Part shown: positions 23,109-30,715 of the stretch, in pieces
Layout: each line of letters opens with the position of its first letter
Numbering within the stretch: position 1 is the first letter of the stretch
Assembly: GCA_039927815.1 (NCBI GenBank)
Contig: JBDSUJ010000045.1
Span: 1-44,296, forward strand
Direction: 5' to 3'
Length of the DNA stretch: 44,296 bases
DNA from: Croceibacterium_A sp039927815
Lineage (GTDB): Bacteria > Pseudomonadota > Alphaproteobacteria > Sphingomonadales > Sphingomonadaceae
The notes under the pieces: generated by a model
Seen by the model: only the letters and a program-made list of their open reading frames with translations
Databases searched by the model: none
Told to the model about the DNA's origin: nothing
Program-made: the position numbers and the translations under genes

Positions 23109-24664
23109 TTGTGCGCATTTCCGATGACGCGCTGGCCCGCGCCGTGGGTGCCGACGAACTGGCCACCGCATTCGCCGATAAAGGCCACGAAGTTCAGCGC
23201 GTCAGCAGCTGGGGCATGCACTGGCTCGAGCCGTTGGTGGAGATTAGCGGCATCGGCTGGGGCCCGGTCACGCTTGGCGATGTCGATGCCATTATCGACG
23301 GCGGCGCCGACGCGATCTGCATCGGTCCGATCGCCGCGCACCCCTTTATCGCACGCCAGCAGCGGCTGACGTTCGCCCGCGCCGGCAAGACGCGGCCGAC
23401 CAGCCTGGAAGACTATGCGGCAACCGGCGGCTGGGACGGCCTTAAGCGGGCGCGCCAGATCGGCGGCGCGCGGATCGTCGAGGAAGTGACCCAGTCGGGC
23501 CTGCGCGGCCGCGGCGGGGCGGGCTTCCCCGCTGGTATCAAGTGGAACACCGTCGCCCAGACCATTGGCGCGCAGAAGTACATCGTGTGCAACGCCGACG
23601 AAGGCGACAGCGGCACCTTTGCCGACCGCATGCTGATGGAAGGCGATCCGTTCCAGTTGATTGAAGGCATGGCCATCGCCGGCGAGGCGGTCGGCGCCGA
23701 CCAGGGCTACATCTACGTTCGCAGCGAATACCCCGACGCGATCCGCAAGCTCAAAGCCGCGCTGGCGCTGTGCGGCGCGATCATCGCCCCGTTCCGTTGT
23801 GAAGTGCGCGTCGGGGCCGGGGCTTATGTGTGCGGCGAGGAAACTTCGCTCCTCAACAGCCTCGAGGGCAAGCGCGGTGAAGTGCGCGCCAAGCCGCCCC
23901 TGCCGGCGATCCAGGGCCTGTTCGGCAAGCCGACGGTGGTCAACAACGTGCTGACGCTCGCCGCGGTGCCGCACATCCTCGCGGATGGCGGCTCGGCTCA
24001 TTACGGCGCGCAGGGCATGGCGCGGTCGAAAGGCACGATGCCGATCCAGCTGGCCGGCAATCTCAAATATGGCGGGCTGTTCGAAACCGCGTTCGGAATC
24101 ACGCTCGAACAGCTGGTACACGAGATCGGCGGCGGAACGGAAAGCGGCCGCCCGGTCAAGGCGGTGCAAGTGGGCGGGCCGCTGGGCGCTTATCTCCACC
24201 CCGACCAGTTCGACATCAGGTTCGATTACGAGGAATACACCGCCGCCGACGCGCTGATCGGCCATGGCGGCATCACCGTGTTCGACGACAGCGCCGACAT
24301 GGGCGCGATGGCGCGTTTTGCGATGGAATTCTGCGCCGCCGAGAGCTGCGGCAAATGCACGCCATGTCGCATCGGCGCGGTCCGCGGGGTCGAGATCATC
24401 GACCGCATCCGCGATGGCGGGCGGGCGGCGGATGCGGTCGAGAGCCAGCCGGTAATGCACAACGCGCCCAAATCCGGCCGTCTGCCCGAACAGGAAATCG
24501 AGCTGCTGACAGACTTGTGCGAGACGATGAAGTTCGGCTCGCTGTGCGCGCTTGGCGGGTTCACGCCCTACCCGGTGATGAGCGCTCTCAAGAACTGGCC
24601 CGGCGATTTTATGCCGGGAAGCGAAGGCGCGGTGGCAAAGGTGCTCGACCGGAACCAAGCTTGA
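23105..24664 (+). CDS. fdsB: NAD-dependent formate dehydrogenase beta subunit (NuoF-like)
   Basis: A 519-residue flavoprotein. The N-terminal ~110 residues form a thioredoxin-like extension. The NADH/FMN region follows (GLRGRGGAGFPAGIKW; YICNADEGDSG-like VCNADEGDSGTF; GAGAYVCGEETSLLNSLEG), then the [4Fe-4S] motif ESCGKCTPCRIG and the fourth cysteine in FGSLCALGG. It reduces NAD+ with electrons from formate. The order fdsG-fdsB-fdsA-fdsD is that of the Cupriavidus FdsGBACD type, except that mobA is placed between fdsB and fdsA. Confidence 0.95.
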   Translation: MIVRISDDALARAVGADELATAFADKGHEVQRVSSWGMHWLEPLVEISGIGWGPVTLGDVDAIIDGGADAICIGPIAAHPFIARQQRLTFARAGKTRPTSLEDYAATGGWDGLKRARQIGGARIVEEVTQSGLRGRGGAGFPAGIKWNTVAQTIGAQKYIVCNADEGDSGTFADRMLMEGDPFQLIEGMAIAGEAVGADQGYIYVRSEYPDAIRKLKAALALCGAIIAPFRCEVRVGAGAYVCGEETSLLNSLEGKRGEVRAKPPLPAIQGLFGKPTVVNNVLTLAAVPHILADGGSAHYGAQGMARSKGTMPIQLAGNLKYGGLFETAFGITLEQLVHEIGGGTESGRPVKAVQVGGPLGAYLHPDQFDIRFDYEEYTAADALIGHGGITVFDDSADMGAMARFAMEFCAAESCGKCTPCRIGAVRGVEIIDRIRDGGRAADAVESQPVMHNAPKSGRLPEQEIELLTDLCETMKFGSLCALGGFTPYPVMSALKNWPGDFMPGSEGAVAKVLDRNQA

Positions 24665-24674
24665 GGATCGCGGC

Positions 24675-25217
24675 ATGATCCTGGGCATCGTGCTTGCGGG
24701 CGGCCAGTCGACCCGCTTCGGGAGCGACAAGGCGCTCGCCGAGCTCGCCGGCCACACCCTGCTGGCGCGCGCGTTCGACACGCTGACGGGGTTTTGCGAG
24801 CTGGTGGTCATCGCCGGGCGCGAGCGTGGGCCGGGCCATTGCATCCCCGACTGGCCGCAGCCAGGCATGGGCCCGCTCGCCGGGATTGCCGCGGGGCTGC
24901 ACCTGGCACGCGACGACGGTTATGCCAGCGTGCTGACGTGCGGCGTGGATTCGGTCGGCCTGCCCGACGACTTGCTCGAATTGCTCGGCCCCGGCCCGGC
25001 CTATCTCGCCGATCAGCCGGTGGTGGGCCACTGGCCGGTGGGAACCGTGACGGCCATCGAAGCGCTACTGTCGAGCGATGCGAAACATTCGATGCTTGCG
25101 TTCGCGGGCGCGATTGGCGCAACAGCCGTGAACATCGGCGCCAAACCTGCTAATATCAATACACCGGCGGACCTCGCAGCGCTTGGGGCCGTGATGGAGC
25201 AAGACGATGGGATTTGA
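24675..25217 (+). CDS. mobA: Molybdenum cofactor guanylyltransferase
   Basis: A 180-residue nucleotidyltransferase with the N-terminal signature LAGGQSTRFGSDKA, GPLAGIAAGL and the metal-binding CGVDSVGLP (usually CDMP). It attaches GMP to molybdopterin to make the guanine dinucleotide form used by formate dehydrogenases of the DMSO-reductase family. It lies between fdsB and fdsA, starts 10 bases after fdsB, and its end overlaps fdsA by 11 bases. Cofactor supply is therefore made together with the enzyme that needs it. The substitution of the DMP triplet by DSV is unusual for the family and worth noting. Confidence 0.92.
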   Translation: MILGIVLAGGQSTRFGSDKALAELAGHTLLARAFDTLTGFCELVVIAGRERGPGHCIPDWPQPGMGPLAGIAAGLHLARDDGYASVLTCGVDSVGLPDDLLELLGPGPAYLADQPVVGHWPVGTVTAIEALLSSDAKHSMLAFAGAIGATAVNIGAKPANINTPADLAALGAVMEQDDGI

Positions 25218-28059
25218 ACGCCAGGCGGATTTCGGCACCCCCGAGGTCGCCTCCGACGAGATGGTCAGCCTGACGATCGACGGGCGCGCAGTTACCGTTC
25301 CGGCGGGTACCAGCGTGATGCGCGCTGCATCTGAGATCGGCAGTGCCATTCCCAAGTTGTGCGCGACCGACAACATGCAGTCGTTCGGCAGCTGCCGGTT
25401 GTGCCTGGTCGAGATTGACGGCGCACGCGGAACGCCTGCCAGCTGCACCACGCCGGTCATGCCGGGGATGAAGGTCCATACGCAGACCCCGCGGCTGGAG
25501 AAGCTGCGCAAGGGGGTGATGGAACTGTACATCTCCGATCACCCGCTCGATTGCCTGACGTGCAGCGCGAACAACGATTGCGAACTGCAGGACCAGGCTG
25601 CTGCGGTCGGCCTGCGCGACGTGCGCTACGGCTATTCGGGCGACAATCACCTCGGGCTGACCACCGACGTGTCCAACCCGTACTTCGATTTCGACCCGAG
25701 CAAGTGCATCGTTTGTTCGCGCTGCGTGCGCGCGTGCGACGAAGTCCAGGGCACTTTCGCGCTGACGATCGACGGGCGCGGGTTTGCCAGCATGGTCAGC
25801 GCGGGTCAGGACAAGGACAACTTCCTCAGTTCGGAATGCGTCAGCTGCGGCGCCTGTGTTCAGGCGTGCCCGACGGCGACTTTGCAGGAAAAGAGCGTCA
25901 AGGCGATCGGCAAGCCCGAACGCAGCGTGGTCACCACCTGCGCCTATTGCGGCGTCGGATGCACTTTCCGGGCCGAAATGCGCGGCGAACAACTGGTACG
26001 GATGGTTCCATACAAGGACGGCAAGGCCAATCGCGGGCACTCCTGCGTCAAGGGCCGCTTCGCCTATGGCTATGCCAAGCACGACGACCGCATTCTCAAC
26101 CCGATGATCCGCGATTCGATCGACCAGCCGTGGCGCGAAGTCAGCTGGGAGGAGGCGATCGGGTTCTCCGCCGCCAAGATCAACGCGATCAAGGCCACCC
26201 ACGGGGCGCAGGCTCTGGGCGGGATCACCTCGAGCCGGTGCACCAACGAAGAGACGTTCCTGGTCCAGAAGCTGATCCGCAGCGCGTTCGGATCGAACAA
26301 CGTCGATACTTGCGCGCGGGTGTGCCACAGCCCGACCGGCTACGGCCTCAAGACCACTTTCGGGACCAGCGCGGGGACGCAGGATTTCGACAGCGTAATG
26401 GACGCCGATGTCATGCTGGTGATCGGTGCCAACCCCACCGACGGACACCCGGTTTTCGCCAGCCGGATGAAGCGCCGGCTGCGCCAGGGGGCCAAGCTGA
26501 TCGTGATCGACCCGCGCCGGATCGATCTGGTCCGCAGCCCCCATATCGAAGCCGCGCATCACTTGCCGCTCCAGCCCGGCACCAATGTCGCGGTGCTGAC
26601 CAGCATCGCCCACGTGATCGTGACCGAAGGCCTGGCCGACGAGGCATTCATCCGCGAACGGTGCGACTGGGACGAATATCAGGATTGGGCCGCGTTCGTG
26701 TCCGACCAGCGCCACAGCCCCGAAACGCTTGAGCCCGTGACCCGCGTGCCCGCCGCCAGCGTGCGCGAGGCGGCGCGGCTCTATGCCACCGGCGGCAACG
26801 GCGCGATCTACTACGGCCTCGGCGTGACCGAGCACAGCCAGGGTAGTTCGACCGTGATGGCGATCGCTAACCTGGCGATGGTCACCGGCAACATCGGCCG
26901 CCCGGGCGTGGGCGTGAACCCGCTGCGCGGGCAGAACAACGTCCAGGGCGCGTGCGACATGGGCAGCTTCCCGCACGAGTTGCCCGGCTATCGCCACATC
27001 CACGATGCCGAGACCCGCGCGCTGTTCGAGAGCGACTGGGGCGTCACGCTCGACCCCGAGCCGGGCCTCAGGATCAACAACATGCTCGATGCCGCGGTCG
27101 ATGGCACGTTCAAGGCGATCTACATTCAGGGCGAGGATATCCTCCAGTCTGATCCTAACACCCAACATGTCTCCGCTGGCCTCGCCGCGATGGAGCTGGT
27201 CATCGTCCACGACCTGTTCCTGAACGAGACCGCCAATTACGCGCACGTGTTCCTGCCCGGCAGCACATTCCTCGAAAAGAACGGCACCTTCACCAATGCC
27301 GAACGGCGCATTCAGCCGGTCCGCAAAGTAATGGAACCGGCCAACGGGTACGAGGACTGGCAGGTCACCCAGCTGCTCGCCAACGCCATCGGGGCGAACT
27401 GGGAATACACACACCCGAGCCAGATCATCGACGAGATCGCGCGCCTGACGCCCAGCTTCGCCGGGCTGTCGTGGGATGATCTCGACAAGCGCGGATCGGT
27501 TCAGTGGCCGATCAACGAAGCGCACCCCGACGGCAGCCCGGTGATGCACATCGAAGGGTTCGTGCGCGGCAAGGGCAAGTTCGTGGTGACCGATTACGTC
27601 CCCACCGACGAGAAGACTGGGCCGCGCTTCCCGCTGCTGCTGACCACCGGGCGCATCCTGAGCCATTACAACGTCGGCGCCCAGACCCGGCGCACCGCCA
27701 ACGTCGCGTGGCACCCCGAAGACTTGCTCGAAATGCACCCCACCGATGCCGAGAACCGCGGCCTCAACGACGGTGACTGGGCCAAGCTCAACAGCCGCAC
27801 GGGCGAGACCACGCTGCGCGTAAGGGTTACCGACCGGGTCGCGCCGGGGGTGGTCTACACCACCTTCCACCACCCGGCGACGCAGGCCAACGTTGTCACT
27901 ACCGATTATTCCGACTGGGCGACCAATTGCCCCGAGTACAAAGTCACCGCGGTCCAGGTCATGCCGTCCAACGGCCCGAGCGACTGGCAGGAGGAATATA
28001 CCGAGCTGTCCGAACGGTCGCGCCGGATTGCCGGTGAGGAGTTGGAGGCGGCCGAATGA
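25207..28059 (+). CDS. fdsA: NAD-dependent formate dehydrogenase alpha subunit (molybdopterin)
   Basis: A 950-residue catalytic subunit. In order: an N-terminal [2Fe-2S] ferredoxin domain (CATDNMQSFGSCRLC), a His/Cys [4Fe-4S] motif (HPLDCLTCSANNDCELQ), two [4Fe-4S] ferredoxin motifs (CIVCSRCVRAC; CVSCGACVQAC), the [4Fe-4S] motif of the Mo domain (CAYCGVGC), and the molybdopterin oxidoreductase domain. The metal-ligating Cys is in CARVCHSPTG (not selenocysteine), followed by the His-Ser expected for formate oxidation. A C-terminal dinucleotide-binding domain completes it. It oxidises formate to CO2, the last C1 step here. It overlaps mobA by 11 bases and fdsD by four. Confidence 0.96.
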   Translation: MGFERQADFGTPEVASDEMVSLTIDGRAVTVPAGTSVMRAASEIGSAIPKLCATDNMQSFGSCRLCLVEIDGARGTPASCTTPVMPGMKVHTQTPRLEKLRKGVMELYISDHPLDCLTCSANNDCELQDQAAAVGLRDVRYGYSGDNHLGLTTDVSNPYFDFDPSKCIVCSRCVRACDEVQGTFALTIDGRGFASMVSAGQDKDNFLSSECVSCGACVQACPTATLQEKSVKAIGKPERSVVTTCAYCGVGCTFRAEMRGEQLVRMVPYKDGKANRGHSCVKGRFAYGYAKHDDRILNPMIRDSIDQPWREVSWEEAIGFSAAKINAIKATHGAQALGGITSSRCTNEETFLVQKLIRSAFGSNNVDTCARVCHSPTGYGLKTTFGTSAGTQDFDSVMDADVMLVIGANPTDGHPVFASRMKRRLRQGAKLIVIDPRRIDLVRSPHIEAAHHLPLQPGTNVAVLTSIAHVIVTEGLADEAFIRERCDWDEYQDWAAFVSDQRHSPETLEPVTRVPAASVREAARLYATGGNGAIYYGLGVTEHSQGSSTVMAIANLAMVTGNIGRPGVGVNPLRGQNNVQGACDMGSFPHELPGYRHIHDAETRALFESDWGVTLDPEPGLRINNMLDAAVDGTFKAIYIQGEDILQSDPNTQHVSAGLAAMELVIVHDLFLNETANYAHVFLPGSTFLEKNGTFTNAERRIQPVRKVMEPANGYEDWQVTQLLANAIGANWEYTHPSQIIDEIARLTPSFAGLSWDDLDKRGSVQWPINEAHPDGSPVMHIEGFVRGKGKFVVTDYVPTDEKTGPRFPLLLTTGRILSHYNVGAQTRRTANVAWHPEDLLEMHPTDAENRGLNDGDWAKLNSRTGETTLRVRVTDRVAPGVVYTTFHHPATQANVVTTDYSDWATNCPEYKVTAVQVMPSNGPSDWQEEYTELSERSRRIAGEELEAAE

Positions 28060-28352
28060 GTGGCACCGGACATGGCGGGACCATTGCCCGGCTACGCCGC
28101 ATGGCCGATCAGATCGCGCTCAATTTCGCCGCGATCGGGCAGGACGATGCGGTGCTGGCGACGGCCGACCACATCTACCAGTTTTGGGATCCGCGGATGA
28201 AGGCGGCGATCTTTGCCGATGACCGGGCGCTGCTTAGCCCGATCGCGCGCGGCGCGATCGACCACCTCGCGAGCGGCGCACACCCTGCTTCGCAAACCCG
28301 CGCCACCCAATTCAACACCGCCCACGAGGTCGGCCATTCCGACGCCGGCTGA
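28056..28352 (+). CDS. fdsD: Formate dehydrogenase delta subunit
   Basis: A 98-residue FdsD-type small subunit: RMADQIALNFAAIG followed by ATADHIYQFWDPRMKAAIFA, the conserved core of the family. It is needed for assembly or stability of the complex in related systems and carries no cofactor motif. It overlaps the fdsA stop by four bases (ATGA). Its 3' part overlaps the presumed start of fdhD in another frame. Confidence 0.9.
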   Translation: MSGTGHGGTIARLRRMADQIALNFAAIGQDDAVLATADHIYQFWDPRMKAAIFADDRALLSPIARGAIDHLASGAHPASQTRATQFNTAHEVGHSDAG

Positions 28353-29118
28353 GCCGGTTGAGGTCACCCGCGACGGAGCGCGTCGCTCGATACGGCGTGA
28401 GTGGGTGCCCGAGGCGCCGGTTGCGCTCGAATTCAATGGGCTGAGCTATGCCGTAATGATGGCGACGCCTGCCGACCTGGCGGATTTTGCGCTCGGGTTT
28501 GCCTTGACCGAGGGGCTTGCCAAATCGCCCGGCGACCTGACCGACATCGCCATCGCCGAAGTCGAGCATGGCTGGATCGTCCGCGCGCAGTTGACCGGCC
28601 TGGGGATCGAACAATTGACCGACCGGGTCCGCACCCGGGTGGCGGAATCGAGCTGCGGGCTGTGCGGGATCGAAAATCTTGAAGCGGTTACCCGTCCCCT
28701 CCCCGCGGTTGCGGACCATGCCCCGCTGGCGGGAGCCGCCATCTTCACCGCGCTCAGCGCGTTGCGCGACCATCAGCCGCTGACCCGCGCCACCGGTGCC
28801 GCCCACGCGGCTGCGTTCTGCGCGCCCGACGGGTCCATCGTCCACGTCCGCGAAGATGTCGGCCGCCACAACGCCATGGACAAGCTCATCGGCGCGCTGG
28901 CCATGGCCGCGCACGATCCAGCCGATGGCTTCATTCTGTCGACCGCGCGCTGTTCGTACGAAATCGTCGAGAAAGCGGTCCGCGCCGGAGCTACCCGGCT
29001 CGTCACCGTGTCGCTTCCAACCTCCCTCGCCGTCGAACGTGCGGCGGCTGCTGGATTGAGCCTGTGGTGCCTGGCGCGCAATGACAGCTTCCTGAGCCTT
29101 AACAACGGTTCAGCGTGA
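28219..29118 (+). CDS. fdhD: Formate dehydrogenase accessory sulfurtransferase FdhD
   Basis: A FdhD/FdsC-family protein that delivers sulfur to the bis-MGD cofactor. The CxxC motif is SSCGLCG. ALGFALTEGL, VREDVGRHNAMDKLIGA and ILSTARCSYEIVEKA are family blocks. The start is uncertain. The first in-frame ATG is 28219, which gives 299 residues and a 134-base overlap with fdsD. Conserved sequence begins only around 28350, and no ATG or GTG lies between, so a non-standard codon (CTG 28285 or ATT 28336) is possible. It closes the C1 operon. Confidence 0.9.
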   Translation: MTGRCLARSRAARSTTSRAAHTLLRKPAPPNSTPPTRSAIPTPAEPVEVTRDGARRSIRREWVPEAPVALEFNGLSYAVMMATPADLADFALGFALTEGLAKSPGDLTDIAIAEVEHGWIVRAQLTGLGIEQLTDRVRTRVAESSCGLCGIENLEAVTRPLPAVADHAPLAGAAIFTALSALRDHQPLTRATGAAHAAAFCAPDGSIVHVREDVGRHNAMDKLIGALAMAAHDPADGFILSTARCSYEIVEKAVRAGATRLVTVSLPTSLAVERAAAAGLSLWCLARNDSFLSLNNGSA

Positions 29119-29143
29119 TATCGGCACGTTTGCACAAATCTCG

Positions 29144-29168
29144 TGAACCAATCGGCAGCACCGTCGTT
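29144..29168 (+). promoter_or_regulatory. Candidate EcfG general-stress promoter
   Basis: TGAAC, then 16 bases, then CGTT. This matches 8 of 9 positions of the alphaproteobacterial general-stress sigma factor (EcfG) consensus GGAAC-N16/17-CGTT. It lies about 68 bases before ATG 29236 of a stress-type protein, a suitable position. Chance occurrence of such a short motif is possible. Confidence 0.4.
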
Positions 29169-29235
29169 GAAGGGCATCGAGCTGATGGAACGGGACGAAT
29201 TGTTCGCAACCCTCCTGGCTCTAGAGGAGAGACCG

Positions 29236-30090
29236 ATGAACAATAACGGTGGCGGCGAAGGCCTGGGCGATAAAATTGACGGTGCGCTCGACGGGTATGA
29301 CGATCCCAATCGCGGACCCCTCGATCGCGCGGCGAATGCGCTCGACGGACGTGACGATCCCAACCGGGGACCAATCGACCGGGCGGAAAATGCGCTCGAC
29401 GGCAGGGACGACCCCAACCGTGGACCTATCGACCGGGCAGCAAACGCGCTTGACGGCCGTGACGACCCCAATCGCGGGCCGATCGACCGGGCTGCAAACG
29501 CAATGACCGGGGGCACCGGCGGACTGGCCGCAGCCACCGGCACCACCCATGGCGCATCGATGACGACGGGCGGCGGTGTGATCTCCGCGGTTTTCGACAC
29601 CGATGAAGAGGCGCGCGATGCCGTGACCGAACTGCGCAGCGCCGGCGTTGACGACGCCTCGCTGTCATTGCTCACCCAGCATCGCGGCACCACCACGACG
29701 ACGAACGTCGATGGCGAAATCGTCGATGAGGAACACGCCAACCTGCTGCGGGGCATCCTCGGCGGGGGCGCGTTGGGCGCTGGTCTTGGCGTGGCGGCAT
29801 TGGCTATCCCAGGCGTCGGCCCGCTGGTCGCTGCCGGCGCAATCGCAGCCTCCGCGGTTCCGGGTGCCATGGGCATCGGCGCTCTTGCCGGCGCCGCGCT
29901 TGGCAGCTTGAACGAGGCGCTCAAATCGCACGGCGTGAGCGACGAGGATGCTGCGTACTACGGCGATCGGATGAAAGGTGGCGGCGTGCTTGTCACGGTC
30001 CATCCGCAAGACGGCGCCGACCGGCAGCTCATCCAGGAGACCCTTTACTCCAACGGTGGCCACAACGCTTCACGCTCAAAGCCGATGTGA
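29236..30090 (+). CDS. Stress-type protein with four 18-residue repeats and hydrophobic core
   Basis: A 284-residue protein. The start ATG 29236 has GAGGAGAG five bases upstream. An earlier in-frame start at 29143 has none. Residues 17-88 are four tandem copies of ALDGRDDPNRGPIDRAAN. A Gly/Thr-rich linker follows, then a domain like that of general stress protein 17M/YflT (VISAVFDTDEEARDAVTELRSAGVDD), and a Gly/Ala-rich hydrophobic hairpin (about residues 170-225) resembling membrane-inserting glycine-zipper segments. The end is GGVLVTVHPQD, typical of the YflT-type fold. The function is unknown. The domain and the putative EcfG promoter point to stress response. The repeats are probably disordered and charged. 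Confidence 0.85.
   Translation: MNNNGGGEGLGDKIDGALDGYDDPNRGPLDRAANALDGRDDPNRGPIDRAENALDGRDDPNRGPIDRAANALDGRDDPNRGPIDRAANAMTGGTGGLAAATGTTHGASMTTGGGVISAVFDTDEEARDAVTELRSAGVDDASLSLLTQHRGTTTTTNVDGEIVDEEHANLLRGILGGGALGAGLGVAALAIPGVGPLVAAGAIAASAVPGAMGIGALAGAALGSLNEALKSHGVSDEDAAYYGDRMKGGGVLVTVHPQDGADRQLIQETLYSNGGHNASRSKPM
29284..29499 (+). repeat. Four tandem 54-bp coding repeats
   Basis: Four in-frame copies at 29284, 29338, 29392 and 29446, each coding for an 18-residue unit with consensus ALDGRDDPNRGPIDRAAN. The DNA copies differ at many third positions (for example the Asn, Arg, Gly and Pro codons) while the protein is almost unchanged. The duplication is therefore old and the peptide appears to be under selection. 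Confidence 0.95.
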
Positions 30091-30099
30091 CGATTCGGG

Positions 30100-30125
30100 A
30101 GGCGGGGCACGGTTGTGTTCCGCCT
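30100..30125. terminator. Bidirectional hairpin between convergent genes
   Basis: AGGCGGGGCAC, a GGTT loop, then GTGTTCCGCCT: an 11-bp stem with two G-T wobbles. It lies between the stops of the repeat protein (+) and metW (-), touching the metW stop codon. It lacks a long T run on either side, so termination strength is uncertain. Confidence 0.45.
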
Positions 30126-30715
30126 TACCGGCTGAGCAAATAAACCGCATATTCCGCACGCCAGTTGGCGCCCGCCGAGCCCAGATCGCGGTCCCCACTG
30201 AAGAACCAGCTGCGTTCGATCTTGACGCCTTTGTCTCGCACCAACTGGACGAAGTCGGTCACGGTGACGTGGTGAATATTCTGGGTTTCGTACCAGCTGA
30301 CCGGAAGATGCCGGGTGACCGGCATGCGCCCGTTCCACAAAAGCGAGGCCCGCATTTTCCAGTGCGCAAAATTGGGGAAGCTGACGAACGCCTGGCGGCC
30401 GATCCGCAGCAGTTCCGCGAGCATCAGGTCGGGTCGCTCTGCCGTTTGCAGCGTCTGGCTGAGAATAGCATAATCGAACGCCCCGTCGGGGTAATCGGCC
30501 AAGTCGCGGTTCGCATCCCCCTGAACCGCGGACAGCCCGCGCGCGACGCACTTCTCCACTTCCGCCGGATCGATTTCCATGCCGCGCGCATCAATCCCCT
30601 TGTCGTCGCGCAGCACCGCCATAAGTTGCCCGTCGCCGCACCCGACATCGAGCACCCGCGCACCGGCAGGGACATGGCGCGCGATCACGGCCAAGTCGGG
30701 GCGCAGCTCAGCCAT
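30125..30715 (-). CDS. metW: Methionine biosynthesis protein MetW
   Basis: A 196-residue class I SAM-methyltransferase-fold protein. VLDVGCGDG is motif I, and ILSQTLQTAERPD and SFPNFAHWKMRASLLWNGRMPVT are MetW hallmarks. MetW works with MetX in many Proteobacteria and is needed for homoserine acyltransferase activity. The start ATG 30715 overlaps the metX stop (30708-30710) by eight bases, the usual metX-metW operon arrangement. A longer frame to 30772 lies inside metX. Confidence 0.93.
   Translation of the reverse strand: MAELRPDLAVIARHVPAGARVLDVGCGDGQLMAVLRDDKGIDARGMEIDPAEVEKCVARGLSAVQGDANRDLADYPDGAFDYAILSQTLQTAERPDLMLAELLRIGRQAFVSFPNFAHWKMRASLLWNGRMPVTRHLPVSWYETQNIHHVTVTDFVQLVRDKGVKIERSWFFSGDRDLGSAGANWRAEYAVYLLSR

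Noticed and set aside
25156..27873. 905-residue open frame on the minus strand
   Set aside because: It mirrors fdsA, which has full cofactor motifs on the plus strand. The antisense product has no recognisable domain.
29284..29499. Possible CRISPR array or VNTR
   Set aside because: The repeats are directly adjacent, without spacers, in frame, and conserved as protein rather than as DNA.
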